The notes beneath the pieces were generated by a model, which saw only the letters and a list, made by a program, of their open reading frames with translations, was not told the DNA's origin and searched no databases. A DNA stretch of 64,000 nt from Halosaccharopolyspora lacisalsi (GTDB taxonomy: Bacteria > Actinomycetota > Actinomycetes > Mycobacteriales > Pseudonocardiaceae): assembly GCF_014137975.1 (NCBI RefSeq), contig NZ_JACGWZ010000004.1, forward strand, positions 62,001-126,000, read 5' to 3'. Made by a program: the position numbers and the translations under genes. Shown one piece after another: positions 55,821-64,000 of this stretch; the stretch's first letter is position 1; every line of letters starts with the position of its first letter.

Positions 55821-58800
55821 ATGCACCGGCGTCGTGGCGGGATCGGCGTGAAACTCCTGACCACGGTGGTGGTCGGTATCGTGTTGCCGAGCGTGCTCCC
55901 GGCACCCAGCGCCGCTCCCGGGGCCGAGGCCGCACCGCTGGGGCCGCCCCCTGTCGAGGGGACGGCGTCCTCGGAGCGTGCGGGGGCGGTCGGTGTTCGG
56001 CCGTCCGGGGCGAATGATCGTTCCACAGTGCTCGGAGGAATCGAGACCGGGAGCACGACCTCCGAGGTCGCTGCCGGCCTGCACCTGACGGAGTTCGACC
56101 GATTCGGCCCCCGCGGGTGGCTTCGGGGAGACGTGCTCGCGGCCGACCTCGCCGACCCCGCGTTGCACGCGCGATATCTGCATCCCGGTAAGGCGAGCGA
56201 ACGAGCGTCGTTGTCGCGTCAGGCGGCCCGAACCGGTGCGGTGGCCGGGGTCAACGGGGACTTCTTCGACATCGGCGCGACCGGTGCTCCGGTGGGAGTC
56301 GGTATCGCCAACGGCGAGTTGTTGCACGCGTCCTCCGGGGAAAACGAGCGCGTCGCGGCGGTCGGTGAGCGTGTCGGTCGGTTGATGCGCGTGTTCCTGG
56401 ACGCGGAGATCACCCGAGCTGACGGTTCCGTGCTGCCAGCCACCGACCTGAACTCACCGGAGGTGGCTCCGGACGGCATCGGGGTGTACACGTCCTTCTG
56501 GGGCACGGCGTCCCGGTCGAGCGCGGTCGAAGGGGCCCGGCGTGTCACAGAGATCGAGGTGTCGGGTGGTGTGGTGCGCGCGGTGCGTGACGCTCCGGCC
56601 CCGGGGTCGATACCGACCGGAGCGGTACGTCTTCTCGGGGTGGGAGCAGGTGCCGAGGCATTGGCCTCGATGAGCGCGGGGGAGCGGGTCGACGTGCGGT
56701 ACCGGCCCCGCACCCGAGGAGCCGTGCCACGCGTGGCAGTGGGTGGTAACAAGGTGCTGTTGCGCGACGGTGTCGTACAGTCCGTCGACGACACGACCAT
56801 GCACCCGCGCACGGCGGTGGGGTTCTCGGCGGACGGCGAGCGTATGTGGTTGGTTACCGTCGACGGTCGTCAGGCACGCAGCCGGGGGATGACCGAGCGT
56901 GAACTAGCGGTGCATTTGAAGTCGTTGGGAGCCGACGACGCCCTCAACCTCGATGGGGGCGGCTCCTCGACCCTGGTCGCGCGGGAACCCGGGGACAGCG
57001 CGGTCGGGGTGCGAAATTCGCCTTCGGCGGGTCGGCAGCGTCCGGTACCCAATGGAATCGGCTTCGCTACCGCACCCGGCAGTGGAAGGTTGCGGGATTT
57101 TCGGGTGGAAGCGGGTGCCGGCGATGACCACGGTGATCGTGTACTGACCGGTCTGACCCGCGGTCTCCGTGCTTATGGCCACGACGAGACCGGAGATCCC
57201 GTCGCGGCGACTCCGCGGTGGACGGTGTCCCCTCCCGGAGCCGGTCGCATCGACCCGATCTCGGGCGGTGCCGTGTTCCGTGCCGAGCGTCCCGGACCGG
57301 CACGGGTGACCGCCACCCGTGGTGGTGTCGCCGGTGAAACCGGGCTGACCGTGCTCGGTCCTCCGGTGCGGCTGTCCACCAGCACCGAACGACTGCGGCT
57401 GGACCATCGTCACGACCGAGGCCGTTTCCGGGTGATCGGCTACGACGACGAGGGGTTTCACACCCGGGTACGACCCGCCGACGTGCAGTTGCGGTACGAT
57501 CCGCGACTCCTGCGCGTCAGTCCTGATCGCGACGGGTTCGTGGTGACCGCTCTGGCCCCCTCCGCGGCTACGGTGATCACGGCGAGAGTCGGGGACCTGG
57601 TGACGCGGGTGGGAGTGGCGGTGGGCTCGCGTCCGGAGCGGTTGTCGGCGATGGACGAGGTTCGTGGTTGGCGTACCAGCGTCCACCCGCAGCAGGTGCG
57701 CGCGCGGTTGAGCGAGGCAGCAGGACGTGCCGGAACACCGGGATTGGCGCTCGACTACTCGCTCAGCGGCACGACCGCGACCCGTGCCGCCTACGTCGAC
57801 GCCGACCCGAGCCTGCGGTTGCCGGAAGGTACCCGCAAGCTCGGCGGCTGGGTCAACGGGGACGGACACGGTGGTTGGCTGAGATTCACCGTGGTCGACG
57901 AGGCCGGTGTGGCCACGACGGTGGACCTCGCTCGACACGTGGACTGGACCGGTTGGCGCTACGTCGAGGCACCACTGCCGGCGGAGCTGAGTGGTGAGCT
58001 GCGATTGCGGCGGCTCTACGTCGTGGAACCGGACCCGGACCGTCAGTACCGGGGGCGGCTGGTGTTCGACGATCTGACCGCATCGGTGTCCCCACCCGTT
58101 CGCGTTCCGCAGTCGCCTGCCGTCGAGGCCGATGCGGTGGTGGAGGACGGGACCTGCCCGTCCGCGGCGAATCGCGTGGCAGTGGTCAGCGATGCCCAGT
58201 TCACCGCAGCGGATCCGAACGGATGGTTGGTCCGGCGGGCACGACGGTCCTTGCGGCAGGCGGTGGCCGCCGATCCCGACATGATCGTCATCAACGGCGA
58301 CTTCGTCGATCGTGGCACGGCCGCCGACTTCGACCTGGCGCGTCGCGTCGTCCGCCAGGAAGTCGGTGATCGGGTGCCGTGGGTCTACGTACCGGGCAAC
58401 CACGAAACCTACGGACCCGGTGATCTCGGGGAGTTCACGGCCGAGTTCGGGCGTGGTCACGGGGTCGTCGACAGCGGAGGGACCCGGTTCGTGACGCTCG
58501 ACTCCTCGCGCGGCTCGCTGCGAGCGAGCGGATTCGACCAGATCACGATGCTGCGCCGTGCGCTGGATGGCGCCGTGGGAGACCCGTCGATCACCTCGGT
58601 CGCGGTGTTTCGGCACCACCCCGACGAGGACCCCACTCCCGCTGACTCCTCGGAGCTGTCGGATCCGCTGGAGGCCGATCTCGTGACCGAGTGGCTCACC
58701 GAGTTCGAGCGTGCGAGCGGGAAACCGGCGGTCTCGGTCGCCGCGCACGCGGGTACTTTCCACGCCACGACCGTGGACGGAGTGCCCCACTTGATCAACG

Positions 58801-59216
58801 GCAACGCGGGGAAGACACCGTCGACCGCCTCCGATGACGGTGGGTTCACCGGCTGGAGCCTGCTGTGTCTGTCACCGACGGACGAACGCCGGCCGATTCG
58901 TTGGCAACCACGTCCGTACGTCGACAAGCTGCGCATCGACGCTCCGGAACATGTCACGGTCGGGTCTCGGCAGCGAGTCACGGCCGAGCTCGTGCAAGGC
59001 GAGCGGACGATTCCGGTTTCCTACCCGGTCGGTGCCGACTGGTGGGGGGGTTCCAACCTGCACGTGGGGGTTCCCGAGGACGCCTCCCCCCGGGACGTGG
59101 CCGCGTTCGACCCGGGTACGGGCTTGCTGACGGCGCTGCACCCCGGTAGCGCCGAACTCGGCGTCACGGTGAACGCGGTGACGCGGCAGGTGCGTGTCGC
59201 GGTCTCCCGGGGATGA
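55821..59216 (+). CDS. Exported phosphodiester glycosidase / metallophosphoesterase fusion
   Basis: A 1131-residue exported protein. After the signal peptide, residues of about 100-420 form a NAGPA-like phosphodiester glycosidase domain (AVAGVNGDFFDIGATGAPVG, HPRTAVGFSADG and LNLDGGGSSTLV). A beta-sandwich region follows. From residue 785 comes a calcineurin-like phosphatase domain with VSDAQF (Asp791, where Gln793 stands in the usual His), INGDFVDRG (Asp827) and PGNHE (Asn860-His861), then FRHHPDE and AAHAGTFH. The C-terminal 100 residues are a bacterial Ig-like repeat. Likely acts on wall or extracellular phosphodiester-linked glycans. Confidence 0.85.
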   Translation: MHRRRGGIGVKLLTTVVVGIVLPSVLPAPSAAPGAEAAPLGPPPVEGTASSERAGAVGVRPSGANDRSTVLGGIETGSTTSEVAAGLHLTEFDRFGPRGWLRGDVLAADLADPALHARYLHPGKASERASLSRQAARTGAVAGVNGDFFDIGATGAPVGVGIANGELLHASSGENERVAAVGERVGRLMRVFLDAEITRADGSVLPATDLNSPEVAPDGIGVYTSFWGTASRSSAVEGARRVTEIEVSGGVVRAVRDAPAPGSIPTGAVRLLGVGAGAEALASMSAGERVDVRYRPRTRGAVPRVAVGGNKVLLRDGVVQSVDDTTMHPRTAVGFSADGERMWLVTVDGRQARSRGMTERELAVHLKSLGADDALNLDGGGSSTLVAREPGDSAVGVRNSPSAGRQRPVPNGIGFATAPGSGRLRDFRVEAGAGDDHGDRVLTGLTRGLRAYGHDETGDPVAATPRWTVSPPGAGRIDPISGGAVFRAERPGPARVTATRGGVAGETGLTVLGPPVRLSTSTERLRLDHRHDRGRFRVIGYDDEGFHTRVRPADVQLRYDPRLLRVSPDRDGFVVTALAPSAATVITARVGDLVTRVGVAVGSRPERLSAMDEVRGWRTSVHPQQVRARLSEAAGRAGTPGLALDYSLSGTTATRAAYVDADPSLRLPEGTRKLGGWVNGDGHGGWLRFTVVDEAGVATTVDLARHVDWTGWRYVEAPLPAELSGELRLRRLYVVEPDPDRQYRGRLVFDDLTASVSPPVRVPQSPAVEADAVVEDGTCPSAANRVAVVSDAQFTAADPNGWLVRRARRSLRQAVAADPDMIVINGDFVDRGTAADFDLARRVVRQEVGDRVPWVYVPGNHETYGPGDLGEFTAEFGRGHGVVDSGGTRFVTLDSSRGSLRASGFDQITMLRRALDGAVGDPSITSVAVFRHHPDEDPTPADSSELSDPLEADLVTEWLTEFERASGKPAVSVAAHAGTFHATTVDGVPHLINGNAGKTPSTASDDGGFTGWSLLCLSPTDERRPIRWQPRPYVDKLRIDAPEHVTVGSRQRVTAELVQGERTIPVSYPVGADWWGGSNLHVGVPEDASPRDVAAFDPGTGLLTALHPGSAELGVTVNAVTRQVRVAVSRG

Positions 59217-59309
59217 GGCGAATTCCGAGTTGTTCACAAGCACCACGGGTGTCCCCAGGTTGTCGACTTCGCCCTGTTATTCCACGGCAATGCCGCTGAT
59301 CGTGGAAGT

Positions 59310-60410
59310 ATGACGACAACACCGCTGCACAGCACGATCACACTGACCGACCCCGGAGAAGTCCTCGCGGCCGTTCCCCACATGGTGGGTTTCCGTCCGA
59401 CTGACTCGATCGTGTTCATCGTGGTGGACCGGCAAGCACAGCGGCTCGGGATGACGTTGCGCGTCGATCTTCCCCCGCTCGACAGGGTGAACGATTTCGT
59501 CGAACACGTGGTGCACGGTCCGATGGGCAACCAGCACGTCGATGCGGTGATCATGGCCGTTGTCGGCGGCTCGTCCGGAGACTCCGCTACCGAGGGCGCA
59601 CCGGATGTCGCCGGTCCGGGGGAGGCCGCGTCTCCACCGGCCTCCACCCCACCGTGTTCGGAGCTGGTCGGGATGCTTCGCGACGAGTTCGGCGACATGG
59701 GGTCGCCGGTGCTCCACGCCGTCTGGACGCCGCGGATCCGGGCGGAAAGCCCGTGGTGGTGCTACGGCGATGGTCGTACCGGAAAGGTCCCCGACCCGGA
59801 CACGTCGCCACTGGCGGCGGCCATGGCGGTGGCGGGGGTGGTGACCTTCGAATCGCGGGAGGATCTCGCCGCCCTGCTGACTCCCGAGGGCGAGGAGAGC
59901 ATCGCGCGGCGCTCGGCGCGGCTGGACGCGATGTACGAGGACATCGAGCAGGAAAGGGTCTGCGCCGGCGGATCACCCGAAGCGGATGTGCGGATCGTCT
60001 TGGCGGCGATTCGCCGAACGGCCGATGGCGCCGCGCTGACCGAGGAGGACATGCTCCGCGTGCTGATCGCGCTGTCGGACGCCCGTGTCCGGGACCTGGC
60101 GTTGGGCACCTGTCGCACCAGCCTGGCGACGGCGGCCGAACAACTCTGGATCACGTTGGTACGCCGGGCGCCCGCTCCGGAAGTGGCCGATGTGGCCGCT
60201 CTGCTGGCGTTCTCGGCCTACGTGCGGGGTGACGGCGCGCTGGCGGGAATCGCTCTGGAACGCGTCGAGGAGTCGCGACCCGAGCACAGTCTGGGGACGC
60301 TGTTGCGGAAGGCACTGGGAGCGGGGCTCCCGCCGTCCGATCTCGAAGTCGCCATCGTCGACGCGGCCCGTGATGCTCAGCTCCTCATCGACGAGGACGG
60401 TGCCCGGTGA
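59310..60410 (+). CDS. DUF4192 protein
   Basis: A 366-residue cytoplasmic protein of DUF4192. The start (T-L-T-D-P-G-E-V-L-A-A-V-P-H-M-V-G-F-R-P-T-D-S-I-V split as ITLTDPGEVLAAVPHMVGF and PTDSIVF) is the family hallmark; later parts are Glu/Ala-rich helices including LLAFSAYVRGDGALAGIALERV. The family is restricted to actinobacteria and has no known function. ATG 59310. It is convergent with galE. Confidence 0.85.
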   Translation: MTTTPLHSTITLTDPGEVLAAVPHMVGFRPTDSIVFIVVDRQAQRLGMTLRVDLPPLDRVNDFVEHVVHGPMGNQHVDAVIMAVVGGSSGDSATEGAPDVAGPGEAASPPASTPPCSELVGMLRDEFGDMGSPVLHAVWTPRIRAESPWWCYGDGRTGKVPDPDTSPLAAAMAVAGVVTFESREDLAALLTPEGEESIARRSARLDAMYEDIEQERVCAGGSPEADVRIVLAAIRRTADGAALTEEDMLRVLIALSDARVRDLALGTCRTSLATAAEQLWITLVRRAPAPEVADVAALLAFSAYVRGDGALAGIALERVEESRPEHSLGTLLRKALGAGLPPSDLEVAIVDAARDAQLLIDEDGAR

Positions 60411-60435
60411 CCCGGCAGCGTGCTTCACTGCCGGG
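60411..60435. terminator. Bidirectional hairpin between DUF4192 gene and galE
   Basis: A perfect 8-bp stem (60411-60418, 60428-60435) spanning the galE stop codon, directly after the DUF4192 stop. Confidence 0.55.
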
Positions 60436-61381
60436 CGCGTGCGAATTCCCAGGCGTCGATCACGATCCGACTGAGTTGGGAGCGTACGGGTTGCCACCCC
60501 AGCTCCTGCTGCGCGCGCGTGCTGGCGGCCACCAGCGATGCCGGATCGCCCTCCCGTCGTGGAGCGACCAGAGCGGGGATGGGGTGTCCCGTGACCTCGC
60601 GGCAGGCATCGACCACCTGCTTGACGGAAAACCCCGTGCCGTTGCCGAGATTGTAGATACCGTGCTGGTTCGGTTGGGCCTGCTCGAGTGCGAGCAGGTG
60701 CGCATCGGCGAGGTCGGTGACATGGATGTAGTCACGTACGCACGTGCCGTCCTCCGTCGGCCAGTCGTCACCGAACATCTGGACCTGCTCCCGCAGGCCG
60801 AGAGCGACCTGCAGCACGATGGGAATCAGGTGGGTCTCCACGGTGTGCCGCTCTCCGAACGCGCCGTATGCTCCGGCGACGTTGAAGTAGCGCAGGCTCG
60901 TGGCGGCCATTCCGTAGGCGGTCGCGTAGGAGGTGATCGCCTGGTCGATCGCGAGTTTCGTGGCACCGTAGGTGTTGGTCGGGCGAGTCGCGGCGCTCTC
61001 CGGAATCGGGACCGTATCCGGTTCGCCGTAGACGGCGGCGGTGGAGGAGAACACCAGGCGGGGAGTGCGGTGTGTGCGCATGGCCTCCAGCAGTGCCAGC
61101 GTGGTCACCACGTTGCCCCACCAGTACTTCGACGGGTCCTGCATGGACTCACCGACCAGCGATTTGGCGGCGAAGTGCAGCACGCCGTCGAAACCCTCGG
61201 CCAGCAGGGCCGCGGCCGACTCGGCGATGTCGGCTTGGACGAATCGACATCCGTCCGGGACGGCGTCGGCGTGGCCGGTGGACAGGTCGTCGACCACGAC
61301 GACCTCGTGCCCCGACTCGTGCAGGCGTGCCGCGCACACGCTGCCGACATATCCCGCTCCGCCCGTCACGAGGAGCTTCAC
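60425..61381 (-). CDS. galE: UDP-glucose 4-epimerase
   Basis: Interconverts UDP-galactose and UDP-glucose with bound NAD. The 318-residue short-chain dehydrogenase-like protein has the Rossmann motif [20 protein letters not shown], the catalytic Ser-Thr in FSSTAAVYG and the YxxxK dyad in [11 protein letters not shown]. It lies 87 bp downstream of galK on the same strand, probably in one transcript. No galT gene occurs in this window. Confidence 0.93.
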   Translation of the reverse strand: MKLLVTGGAGYVGSVCAARLHESGHEVVVVDDLSTGHADAVPDGCRFVQADIAESAAALLAEGFDGVLHFAAKSLVGESMQDPSKYWWGNVVTTLALLEAMRTHRTPRLVFSSTAAVYGEPDTVPIPESAATRPTNTYGATKLAIDQAITSYATAYGMAATSLRYFNVAGAYGAFGERHTVETHLIPIVLQVALGLREQVQMFGDDWPTEDGTCVRDYIHVTDLADAHLLALEQAQPNQHGIYNLGNGTGFSVKQVVDACREVTGHPIPALVAPRREGDPASLVAASTRAQQELGWQPVRSQLSRIVIDAWEFARARQ

Positions 61382-61468
61382 CCGACTACCGCCTTTCTCC
61401 GAGGAGCGTCGTCGCGAACGGGGTCATCGTCCGCGACCGTCGCCCGTTGCCCGGGCATGGTGATGGTG

Positions 61469-62647
61469 CTACAGGTCGCGTCCTGCTCCGGCTGCCGCGA
61501 CGGTGGTGAACAACCGGGGTGTGGCCAGGTTCCGCTGCTCGAACGCCTCGAGCACGGCCCGTTCGACGGCGGTCCGATCCTGCGACCGAACCAGGGCGAT
61601 GGCCGAGCCGCCGAATCCGCCGCCGGTCATACGAGCCCCCACCGCTCCCGACGTGAGTGCGGCATCGACGGCGACGTCCAGCTCTTCGCAGGAAATACGG
61701 TAGTCGTCGCGCATACTCACGTGCGAGGCCGTCATCAGGTCCCCGATCGAGGTGGGGGACGCCGTGCGCAGCTTCTCCACGGTCGCCAGGACACGGTCGT
61801 TCTCGGTGACGACGTGCCGTACCAGGGGACGAAGATCCTCGGGCAGCCGTGCCAGGGTGTCTTCCAGATCCGTCGCCGTGACGTCCCGCAGTGCCCTGAG
61901 CTCCAACAGCTCCGCGGCACGTTCACAGCCCCGCCTGCGCTCTCCGTACCCCGACTCGCTGTGCGCATGGTTGGCCCGAGTGTCGATCACCAACAGCTCC
62001 AGGCCGGCGCTGTCGAGGTCGAAGGGAATCTGTTCGGTCTCACCGGAACGAACGTCGAAAAACAGGGCGTGTGCCTCGGTACAGGCCAGCGATGCCGTCT
62101 GGTCCAGGAGTCCGGTCGGAGCTCCCGCGAACTCGTTCTCGGCGCGCTGGGCCCACCGGGCGACCTCGAAAAGACCGGGAGCATCGGTACCGTCGCGTCC
62201 GTAGCCGGCGATGTCGAGCAGCGCCAGCGCCGTCGCGCATTCCAGTGCGGCGGAGGAGGACAGTCCCGCCCCCGTCGGGACGTCGCCGACGATGACCAGT
62301 TCGGCTCCCGGCAACGCCACACCGGCCTCGCCGAGCACCCAGGCCACGCCCGCGGGATAGGTGGCCCAACCCCGGACAGCTCCGGGAGCGAGATCGTCGA
62401 GGGCGATCGGCTCCGACCGTTGCAATCGCCCGTCGTCACCCACGGTCGCCATCGAAAGCAGCCCGTCCGTCCTGGCCGCCACCGCCACCGCTGTGCGGTG
62501 CGGCAGCGCGAACGGGAGCACGAACCCGTCGTTGTAGTCGGTGTGCTCGCCGATCAGGTTCACTCGGCCGGGAGCCGACCAGACCCTGTCGGGGGCGTGT
62601 CCGTGCTCCTCGGAGAAGGCCTTCGCCGCGCGTGCGCCCGCGCTCAT
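61469..62647 (-). CDS. galK: Galactokinase
   Basis: Phosphorylates galactose at C1. A 392-residue GHMP kinase with the galactokinase signature APGRVNLIGEHTDYNDGF, the ATP loop PTGAGLSSSAALECA, and TGGGFGGSAIAL near the C-terminus. The ATG overlaps the stop of the upstream iron-regulator gene (ATGA), so translation is likely coupled. Confidence 0.94.
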   Translation of the reverse strand: MSAGARAAKAFSEEHGHAPDRVWSAPGRVNLIGEHTDYNDGFVLPFALPHRTAVAVAARTDGLLSMATVGDDGRLQRSEPIALDDLAPGAVRGWATYPAGVAWVLGEAGVALPGAELVIVGDVPTGAGLSSSAALECATALALLDIAGYGRDGTDAPGLFEVARWAQRAENEFAGAPTGLLDQTASLACTEAHALFFDVRSGETEQIPFDLDSAGLELLVIDTRANHAHSESGYGERRRGCERAAELLELRALRDVTATDLEDTLARLPEDLRPLVRHVVTENDRVLATVEKLRTASPTSIGDLMTASHVSMRDDYRISCEELDVAVDAALTSGAVGARMTGGGFGGSAIALVRSQDRTAVERAVLEAFEQRNLATPRLFTTVAAAGAGRDL

Positions 62648-63339
62648 CGAGACCGGACCAGAAGTGCGTGGGCGATGGTCGGTGGCAATTGCGTACTGCC
62701 CTCGCTGCCTCGTACTTCGATGGGTTTGTTCGTGCCGACCACCGAGACGATGTCGATGTCGCTGCCCGGCACGACGCCGACGCTCTTGAGCTCACTCATC
62801 AGATCGGGATCCAGCTGTACGTGCTCGGCAATACGGCATACCAGGGCACGGCCACCACCGTGGCGGGCGATCTCGTCGACACGCTGCAGGTCGACCTCGG
62901 CGGGAGGGGCGGGTTCACCGACGCCCAACTCGTCCAGACCGGGAATCGGGTTGCCGTAGGGCGAGGTCTTCGGGTTGCTCATCAGGGTGACCAGTTTGAC
63001 CTCCACGGCCTCACTCATCACGTGCTCCCACCGACACGCCTCGCTGTGGACGTGCTCCCACTCGAGGCCGATGACATCGACCAGGAGTCGTTCGGCCAAC
63101 CGGTGCCTGCGCATGACCTCGATCGCCCGCGCGCGACCCGATTTGGTGAGTTCCAGGTGGCGATCCTCGGCGACGGACAGTAGTCCGTCCCGCTCCATGC
63201 GAGCTACTGTCTGACTCACCGTCGGCCCGCTCTGCTCCAACCGCTCCGAAATTCGGGCGCGGAGTGGAACGACGCCTTCCTCCTCGAGTTCGTAGATGGT
63301 TTTCAGGTACATCTCGGTGGTATCGATGAGATCGTTCAC
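62644..63339 (-). CDS. ideR: DtxR/IdeR-family iron-dependent repressor
   Basis: An Fe(II)-sensing repressor, 231 residues. The N-terminal winged helix (MYLKTIYELEEEGVVPLRAR and SGPTVSQTVARMERDGLL) and the metal/dimer domain (HRLAERLLVDVIGLEWEHVH, CRWEHVMSEAVE, NPKTSPYGNPIPG) are intact, with the metal-ligand Cys and His residues, and a C-terminal SH3-like domain follows. GTG 63339 has GGGGAG upstream. M. tuberculosis ideR (Rv2711) occupies the corresponding end of the same block. Confidence 0.94.
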   Translation of the reverse strand: MNDLIDTTEMYLKTIYELEEEGVVPLRARISERLEQSGPTVSQTVARMERDGLLSVAEDRHLELTKSGRARAIEVMRRHRLAERLLVDVIGLEWEHVHSEACRWEHVMSEAVEVKLVTLMSNPKTSPYGNPIPGLDELGVGEPAPPAEVDLQRVDEIARHGGGRALVCRIAEHVQLDPDLMSELKSVGVVPGSDIDIVSVVGTNKPIEVRGSEGSTQLPPTIAHALLVRSR

Positions 63340-63441
63340 GCTGGCTCCCCATTCAGTCCACTTCTCAATGCTAGCCGTACCGGGCGACAACCGGTCACTG
63401 CCCACGTCCCGCTTTCGATCACCGTGCAGGAAGGCGACACC

Positions 63442-64000
63442 ATGAGTCCTTTGATCACCACAAACGAGCTGGCCGGGATGTTGCGTCGAGAATCGTCGCC
63501 GACGGTGCTGGACGTTCGCTGGAGGCTGCAGGGCCCACCGGGTCGCCAGGACTATGAACGGGGTCACCTGCCCGGAGCGGTGTTCGTGGATCTGGACACA
63601 GAGCTGGCCGCGCCCTCCTCCGGAGGGGGACGCCATCCGTTGCCCGAGGCTGATGCGCTCGAAGTGACGCTGCGTCGCGCAGGAGTCGACTCGACCCTGC
63701 CGGTCGTGATCTACGACGACGGGGACGGATCGGCGGCGGCTCGGGCCTGGTGGCTGCTGCGCTGGGCCGGACACGGCCAGGTGGCGGTACTCGACGGTGG
63801 GTACGCCGCCTGGGTGGCCGAGGACAGGCCGGTCACCCAGGAACAACCGCGGCCCGCACCGAGCGATTTTCGGGTCGAGCCGGGACAGCTTCCGGTGGTG
63901 GAGGCGGAAGGGGCGGCCCGACTGGCTCGCGAGGGCCTGTTGTTGGACGCGCGGGCCCCGGAGCGGTACCGGGGTGCTCACGAACCGATGGACCCCAGAC
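63442..64000 (+). CDS. Rhodanese-type sulfurtransferase, 3' end outside window
   Basis: The reading frame starts at ATG 63442 after AGGAAGG and runs off the window edge with 186 codons seen. The first rhodanese domain has TVLDVRWRLQ, RGHLPGAVFVDLD, and GVDSTLPVVIYDDGDGSAAARAWWLLRWAG; the second begins with LLLDARAPERYRG. This is the two-domain thiosulfate/3-mercaptopyruvate sulfurtransferase layout; the active-site Cys of the second domain lies beyond the end. In the first domain the usual Cys position is Asp, as normal. Confidence 0.88.
   Translation, partial: MSPLITTNELAGMLRRESSPTVLDVRWRLQGPPGRQDYERGHLPGAVFVDLDTELAAPSSGGGRHPLPEADALEVTLRRAGVDSTLPVVIYDDGDGSAAARAWWLLRWAGHGQVAVLDGGYAAWVAEDRPVTQEQPRPAPSDFRVEPGQLPVVEAEGAARLAREGLLLDARAPERYRGAHEPMDPR

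Overview
The window reads as chromosomal core DNA of a high-GC actinobacterium, most likely in the Pseudonocardiales (an Actinopolyspora/Saccharopolyspora-like organism). The reasons are the high GC at third codon positions, the many GTG and TTG starts, an actinobacterial cytochrome bcc gene, F420-dependent PPOX proteins, LppM and Rv2175c homologues, a DtxR/IdeR regulator, and a gene order that follows two separate Mycobacterium tuberculosis blocks. No tRNA, rRNA, CRISPR array, insertion sequence, prophage, plasmid module or secondary-metabolite cluster was seen.

Block 1 (about 1-30.5 kb) follows M. tuberculosis Rv2196 to Rv2170, with changes. In order it holds qcrB; two tandem PPOX genes; a DEDD exonuclease/UvrC-like fusion; a NYN nuclease; an NlpC/P60 cell-wall hydrolase behind a probable c-di-AMP (ydaO) riboswitch; a membrane-anchored zinc peptidase; fadD15-like acyl-CoA ligase; a metallophosphoesterase; an SRPBCC / ArsA ATPase / CxxC protein / ROK kinase run; an acyltransferase; an Rv2179c-type exoribonuclease; a PPi-type phosphofructokinase; class II DAHP synthase; a GT-C mannosyltransferase; PknL with four PASTA domains, divergent from its likely DNA-binding substrate (Rv2175c homologue); a VanZ-like protein; a prenyl diphosphate synthase; LppM; a DUF885 protein; a GNAT enzyme; and an atypical metallo-beta-lactamase-fold protein.

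Block 2 (about 30.7-53.8 kb) follows Rv2738c to Rv2718c: DUF3046, recA (an SOS box and a PafBC-type promoter), recX, an HAD hydrolase, an inserted Entner-Doudoroff pair (eda, edd), a gluABCD-type glutamate uptake operon with a convergent one-lobe binding protein, miaB, a membrane protein, a DUF349 protein, miaA-dapF-hflX, a secreted propeller-like protein, lexA with a divergent SOS-controlled small membrane protein, and nrdR-nrdJ.

Block 3 (about 54-64 kb) is more variable: a secreted Xaa-Pro dipeptidyl-peptidase-like hydrolase, a 1131-residue exported phosphodiester glycosidase/phosphoesterase fusion, a DUF4192 protein, an ideR-galK-galE strand in which ideR and galK overlap by 4 bp, and the start of a rhodanese-type sulfurtransferase cut by the window edge.

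Together the genes cover respiration, wall and envelope upkeep under Ser/Thr kinase control, glycolysis with both PPi-PFK and Entner-Doudoroff enzymes, and a near-complete DNA-damage regulon (recA, recX, lexA, a small division-inhibitor-like protein, nrdRJ). No wholly new system stands out. The best leads are the one-lobe binding protein beside gluABCD, the LysM-less SOS membrane protein, the PPi-PFK signature, the split VanZ locus, and the altered metal motifs in two hydrolases.
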